DNA of 64,000 nt from NCBI GenBank assembly GCA_030447865.1, contig JAUJOD010000001.1:1102909-1166908 (forward strand), written 5' to 3'. This stretch comes from Nocardioidaceae bacterium. Its GTDB lineage: Bacteria > Actinomycetota > Actinomycetes > Propionibacteriales > Nocardioidaceae. The notes below the pieces were generated by a model that was not told the DNA's origin, searched no databases, and worked only from the letters and a program-made list of their open reading frames with translations. Below, in pieces: positions 60,640 through 64,000 of this stretch. Position numbers and translations under genes: made by a program. Position 1 is the first letter of the stretch. The number at the start of each line of letters is the position of its first letter.

Positions 60640-62031
60640 ATGAGTGCAGAGGGCCTTGTGGCAGCCCAGGAGAAGATGCGCGCCGGAGGAGTTCACCCCG
60701 TCGCGATTGACGTGTTTAGTCACTACTACCGCCTGCTCGAAACCGGCGCCACCGGTCTAGTGCCCGAGACAGCCATCGAGCCGATCACCGAGCCGACGCG
60801 GCTGGTCGATCTCGAGCTTGACGCGCAGCACGGTGAGGCAGCGCTTGGGGACACTGTTGTCATCAAGCTCAACGGCGGCCTGGGTACGTCGATGGGCATG
60901 TCGCGCGCGAAGTCGCTGCTGGAGGTGCGCGACGGGTTGACCTTCCTCGACCTGATCGCCTCCCAGGTGCTGCACGCGCGCAAGCGTTACGGCGTACGGC
61001 TGCCGCTGGTTTTCATGGACTCCTTCCGAACTCACGAAGACACCCTGCGGGCGCTGGCCGCCTACCCTGACCTGCCCGTCGGCGATATCCCGCTGGACTT
61101 CATCCAGAACCGCGAGCCGAAGATCCGCGCCGACGACCTGATGCCCGCGGAGTGGCCCGCCGACCCGAGCCTGGAGTGGTGTCCGCCCGGCCATGGGGAC
61201 CTCTACACGGCGCTCTCGGTATCGGGTCTGCTCAGCCAACTCCTCGACGCCGGCTTCCGCTACGCGTTCGTGTCGAACTCCGACAACCTGGCCGCCACCG
61301 CAGACGTCCGGATCGCTGGCTGGTTCGCCTCGACGGGGGCGCCGTTCGCCACCGAGGTGTGTCGCCGTACGCCGGCGGACCGAAAAGGCGGGCACCTGGC
61401 GATCCGCACGAGCGATGGACAGCTGATCCTGCGCGAGACGGCGCAGACCGCGCCGGAGGACCTTGAGTCGTTCATCGACATCACCCGACACCGGTACTCC
61501 AACACCAACAACTTGTGGCTGAACCTGTCGGCCCTGGCCGACACACTGGACGCCAGCGGCGGTGTGCTGGGGCTGCCGCTGATTCGCAATGCCAAGACCG
61601 TCGACCCGGCCAACTCGTCGTCACCGGCCGTCATCCAGATCGAGACGGCGATGGGCGCAGCCGTCGAGGTCTTCCCCGGTGCCACCGCGCTCGAGGTGGA
61701 GCGCGACAGGTTCGTGCCGGTGAAGTCGACGAACGACCTGCTCGTCCTGCGCTCCGATGCGTACGAGATGTCCGACGACTTCTCGATCCGGCTGGCCGAC
61801 GGACTGACCGACGCGCCCTTGGTCGACCTCGACCCGGCGTTCTACAAGCTCATGGGCGACTTCGACGCGAGGTTCCCGGCCGGACCGCCCTCGTTGGCGG
61901 GCGCCACGTCGCTCACTGTGCGCGGGGACTGGACGTTCGGTGCCGGTGTGATCGCGCGCGGCGATGTTGAGGTCGAGGCCGACGGATCGCCCGGCGTCAT
62001 CGCCGACGGGACGGTGCTCGAGGGGCATTAG
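60640..62031 (+). CDS. UTP--glucose-1-phosphate uridylyltransferase (UGP2-type)
   Basis: A 463-residue UDP-glucose pyrophosphorylase of the eukaryote-like class. KLNGGLGTSMGMSRAKSLLE is the nucleotide-binding loop with catalytic Lys in AKS, PPGHGDLYTALS and FVSNSDNLAA bind the sugar-nucleotide, RKGGHLA and KTVDP follow. It makes UDP-glucose for wall and exopolysaccharide synthesis from the product of Pgm. TAGCAT lies eight bases before the ATG, suggesting leaderless transcription. Confidence 0.9.
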   Translation: MSAEGLVAAQEKMRAGGVHPVAIDVFSHYYRLLETGATGLVPETAIEPITEPTRLVDLELDAQHGEAALGDTVVIKLNGGLGTSMGMSRAKSLLEVRDGLTFLDLIASQVLHARKRYGVRLPLVFMDSFRTHEDTLRALAAYPDLPVGDIPLDFIQNREPKIRADDLMPAEWPADPSLEWCPPGHGDLYTALSVSGLLSQLLDAGFRYAFVSNSDNLAATADVRIAGWFASTGAPFATEVCRRTPADRKGGHLAIRTSDGQLILRETAQTAPEDLESFIDITRHRYSNTNNLWLNLSALADTLDASGGVLGLPLIRNAKTVDPANSSSPAVIQIETAMGAAVEVFPGATALEVERDRFVPVKSTNDLLVLRSDAYEMSDDFSIRLADGLTDAPLVDLDPAFYKLMGDFDARFPAGPPSLAGATSLTVRGDWTFGAGVIARGDVEVEADGSPGVIADGTVLEGH

Positions 62032-62077
62032 GCTTGCCGACTGCCGTCCCACCCGACCGAGAGCCCGTGCGAATCTG

Positions 62078-63298
62078 ATGCGCAGCGTTCACGAGCACCT
62101 GAGCATGATCTTGGACGGCGTGCGGCCGCTGCCGCCGTACGAGCAGCCGCTGCTGGAGGCACTCGGCCTGCCGATCTGCGAGGACGTCAGGTCGCCCATC
62201 GACCTGCCGAGCTTCGACAACTCGGCCATGGACGGCTATGCGTGCCGGTTGGCCGACCTGCTCGACGCCTCCCGCGACAACCCGGTTCGGCTGCCGGTCG
62301 TGGGCGAGTCAGCAGCCGGGCAGACCAAGGCGTACGCCCTGTCGCCCGGCCAGACGGTCAAGATCATGACGGGCGCGCCGCTGCCGGCAGGGGCCGACGT
62401 GGTCGTGCCGATTGAGTGGACCGATGGCGGCCGGGCGACGGTGTCGATCGTGCAGACGCCGAGCCCGGGCCAGCATGTGCGGCCTCGCGGTGAGGATGTG
62501 CGGGCGGGCGACGCTTTGCTCGAGCAGGGCACCGTGCTGGGGCCACGGCAGGCAGCGATCCTCGCCGCCACCGGATACCCGTCAGTGAAAGCGCGGCCCC
62601 GACCCCGGGTCGTGGTCGTTTCGACGGGCAGCGAGCTGCGCGAGCCGGGTGAGCCGCTCGGCTTCGACTCGGTGTACGACGCCAACTCGTTCGCGCTGGC
62701 GGCGGCCGCGCGGCAGGCGGAAGCGATCGCCTACCGGGTCGGGATCGTCAGTGACGACCCGCAGGAGCTCACCGACACCTTGTCCGACCAGCTGGTGCGC
62801 GCCGACTTGGTGGTCACCAGTGGCGGCGTCAGCAAGGGCGACTACGACGTGGTCAAGGATGTGCTCGGCCGGCTGGGCACCGTTGCGTTCGCTGAGGTGG
62901 CGATGCAGCCGGGCAAGCCGCAGGGCTTCGGGACGGTCGGTGAGGACGACACCCCTATCTTTACGCTGCCAGGGAACCCGGTGTCGTCGTACGTCTCGTT
63001 CGAGGTCTTCGTGCTGCCGGCGATCCGGCGGATGATGGGCAAGCTGCCCTACCGGCGGCCGCTCGTGCGGGCCACCTGCATGGCTGGCTTCGGCTCGCCA
63101 CGGGGGCGGACGCAGTACGTGCGGGGGAGCTTCGAGGTGACGGCGCGTGGCGCCCAGGTCAAGCCGGTGGGCGGCCACGGGTCGCACCTCATTGGCAACC
63201 TGTCGCAGTCGAACTGCCTGATCGTCGTACCCGAAGCGACAACTGCGGTCGAGGCCGGCGCCATTGTCGACGTCGCCGTGCTTGATCGGAACTTCTGA
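62078..63298 (+). CDS. moeA: Molybdopterin molybdenumtransferase MoeA
   Basis: A 406-residue MoeA/gephyrin-E protein that inserts molybdate into adenylated molybdopterin. Motifs: PSFDNSAMDGYA, IMTGAPLPAGADVVVP, STGSELREPGE with DANSFAL, VTSGGVSKGDYDVVK, TLPGNPVSSYVSFEVFVLP. It ends one base into moaC (ATG overlaps TGA), so moeA-moaC-mog form one operon. Confidence 0.93.
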   Translation: MRSVHEHLSMILDGVRPLPPYEQPLLEALGLPICEDVRSPIDLPSFDNSAMDGYACRLADLLDASRDNPVRLPVVGESAAGQTKAYALSPGQTVKIMTGAPLPAGADVVVPIEWTDGGRATVSIVQTPSPGQHVRPRGEDVRAGDALLEQGTVLGPRQAAILAATGYPSVKARPRPRVVVVSTGSELREPGEPLGFDSVYDANSFALAAAARQAEAIAYRVGIVSDDPQELTDTLSDQLVRADLVVTSGGVSKGDYDVVKDVLGRLGTVAFAEVAMQPGKPQGFGTVGEDDTPIFTLPGNPVSSYVSFEVFVLPAIRRMMGKLPYRRPLVRATCMAGFGSPRGRTQYVRGSFEVTARGAQVKPVGGHGSHLIGNLSQSNCLIVVPEATTAVEAGAIVDVAVLDRNF

Positions 63299-63903
63299 TG
63301 CCCACCGCCCGGTCCGATCAGCCAGCACAGCCCGATCAGCCGGCACAGCCCGATCAGCCGGCACAGCCCGATCAGCCGGCACAGCCCGATCAGCCCGCTG
63401 GCCCCGGTCAGCCCGACCGCCCCCCTCGCCTGACGCACGTGGACGAGACCGGCGCGGCCCGCATGGTCGACGTCTCGGGCAAAGAGGTCACCGAGCGGGA
63501 GGCGGTGGCGGCCGGCCGGGTGCGGGTCTCCGCCGAGGTGGTGGCGCTGCTACGCGGCGATGGGGTGCCCAAGGGGGACGCCCTCGGTGTCGCGCGGGTG
63601 GCCGGGATCATGGCCGCGAAACGGACCGGCGACCTCATCCCGCTGTGCCACCCGCTCTCCCTCAGCGGCGTGGTGGTCGACCTGGAGGTGACCGATACCG
63701 CAGTGGAAATCACCGCGACCGTACGCACCGCCGACCGCACCGGTGTCGAGATGGAGGCGCTGACGGCCGTCTGCGTCGCCGCGCTCACCGTCGTCGACAT
63801 GGTGAAGGCGGTCGACAAGGCGGCGGTTATCGACGACGTCACGGTGTTGGCGAAGTCGGGCGGTCGAAGCGGCAGCTGGACCCGGCCCGAGGCGGCGCGG
63901 TGA
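63298..63903 (+). CDS. moaC: Cyclic pyranopterin monophosphate synthase MoaC
   Basis: A 201-residue MoaC, which converts the MoaA product to cPMP. The core is clear: RMVDVSGKEVTEREAVAAGR, KGDALGVARVAGIMAAKRTG, LIPLCHPLSLS, TGVEMEALTAVCVAALTVVD, VLAKSGGRSG (key Lys and His conserved). The N-terminus is unusual: about 45 residues of DQPAQP repeats (18-bp DNA units, about five) that MoaC normally lacks. Coupled to moeA and mog. Confidence 0.93.
   Translation: MPTARSDQPAQPDQPAQPDQPAQPDQPAQPDQPAGPGQPDRPPRLTHVDETGAARMVDVSGKEVTEREAVAAGRVRVSAEVVALLRGDGVPKGDALGVARVAGIMAAKRTGDLIPLCHPLSLSGVVVDLEVTDTAVEITATVRTADRTGVEMEALTAVCVAALTVVDMVKAVDKAAVIDDVTVLAKSGGRSGSWTRPEAAR
63317..63394. repeat. 18-bp tandem repeat in the moaC start
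   Basis: About four to five units of an 18-bp sequence encode DQPAQP in frame at the N-terminus of MoaC. Units are nearly identical, so they are a recent slippage expansion. Confidence 0.85.
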
Positions 63904-64000
63904 GCGGCCTGCAGGGGCGGCGGGCGGTGGTGCTGTCGGTCTCGAACCGGGCGGCCGCCGGCGTGTACGACGACACGACAGGCCCGCGCATCGTGGCCGC
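63900..64000 (+). CDS. MogA/MoaB-family molybdopterin adenylyltransferase, N-terminal fragment
   Basis: The gene starts at GTG 63900, overlapping the moaC stop, and leaves the window after 33 codons: GRRAVVLSVSNRAAAGVYDD then TTGPRIVA. VLSVSNRAA-G-Y-D-TGP is the start of the MPT-binding fold of MogA/MoaB. It completes a moeA-moaC-mog operon. Confidence 0.85.
   Translation, partial: MSGLQGRRAVVLSVSNRAAAGVYDDTTGPRIVA

Noticed and set aside
1-64000. A link between the MoaD-like gene at the left edge and the molybdopterin operon at the right edge
   Set aside because: They are over 60 kb apart and the MoaD-like gene belongs to a BNR-propeller pair; there is no evidence of shared function.

Overview
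The window is high-GC chromosomal DNA from an actinobacterium. The evidence is an IdeR-type iron regulator matching DtxR residue by residue, 13E12-type DUF222/HNH remnants, FprA, FolP2, an Rv2671-type reductase, many GTG/TTG starts and many leaderless promoters (TANNNT 6-8 nt before the start codon). The order mscL, SAF protein, FmdB, penicillin acylase, 5-FCL, UGPase, moeA, moaC, mog fits Propionibacteriales (Nocardioidaceae-like), but that placement is inference.

Layout. 1-2.3 kb: BNR propeller/MoaD-like pair, a DinB remnant and an alpha/beta hydrolase, with a 91-bp duplicated segment. 2.3-3.2 kb: a Clp-N protein and small HTH operon behind tandem operators, then a predicted three-way-junction element. 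3.5-8.6 kb: IdeR, MFS exporter, betaine-type binding lipoprotein, M23 peptidase, DUF2252. 8.6-12 kb: TerC under a yybP-ykoY (Mn2+) riboswitch, divergent from an FMN glutamate-synthase-like enzyme and a phosphodiesterase. 12-20 kb: Ser/Thr kinase, a propeller protein, Met aminopeptidase, a broken DUF222/HNH gene, SRPBCC and DUF8129-like proteins. 20-25 kb: SGNH hydrolase plus a tightly coupled GT4, Gfo/Idh/MocA, MDR set and a frameshifted PMT-type transferase. 25-30 kb: FprA, PhoX, sulfotransferase. 30-34 kb: ECF sigma with a membrane partner, tRNA-Arg(CCT), then a patch of decayed genes. 34-46.7 kb: mostly exported or envelope proteins (S41, phosphoesterase, beta-propeller, DUF1800/DUF1501, SH3-deacetylase, App1-like, lytic transglycosylase with a Pro/Glu/Gln tail). 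46.7-57 kb: M16 peptidase pair, phosphoglucomutase with a palindrome-rich leader, epimerase with a 65-aa gene, frameshifted mscL, SAF protein, FmdB, penicillin acylase, 5-FCL. 57-64 kb: DUF2231 and a Cys-rich ArsR-type regulator, RibD-like reductase/FolP2, UGPase, and moeA-moaC-mog.

The most unusual signals are structural. They are two three-way-junction elements (3140-3203, 39001-39065), a pair of 49-bp cruciform repeats plus a perfect hairpin ahead of pgm, the paired GTCAA-N6-TTGAC operators of the Clp-N/HTH operon, and a large bidirectional hairpin at 49429-49546. Five genes carry frameshifts or look frameshifted by small indels, which could be biology or residual assembly error. No CRISPR array, complete insertion sequence, prophage or recognisable defence system was seen.
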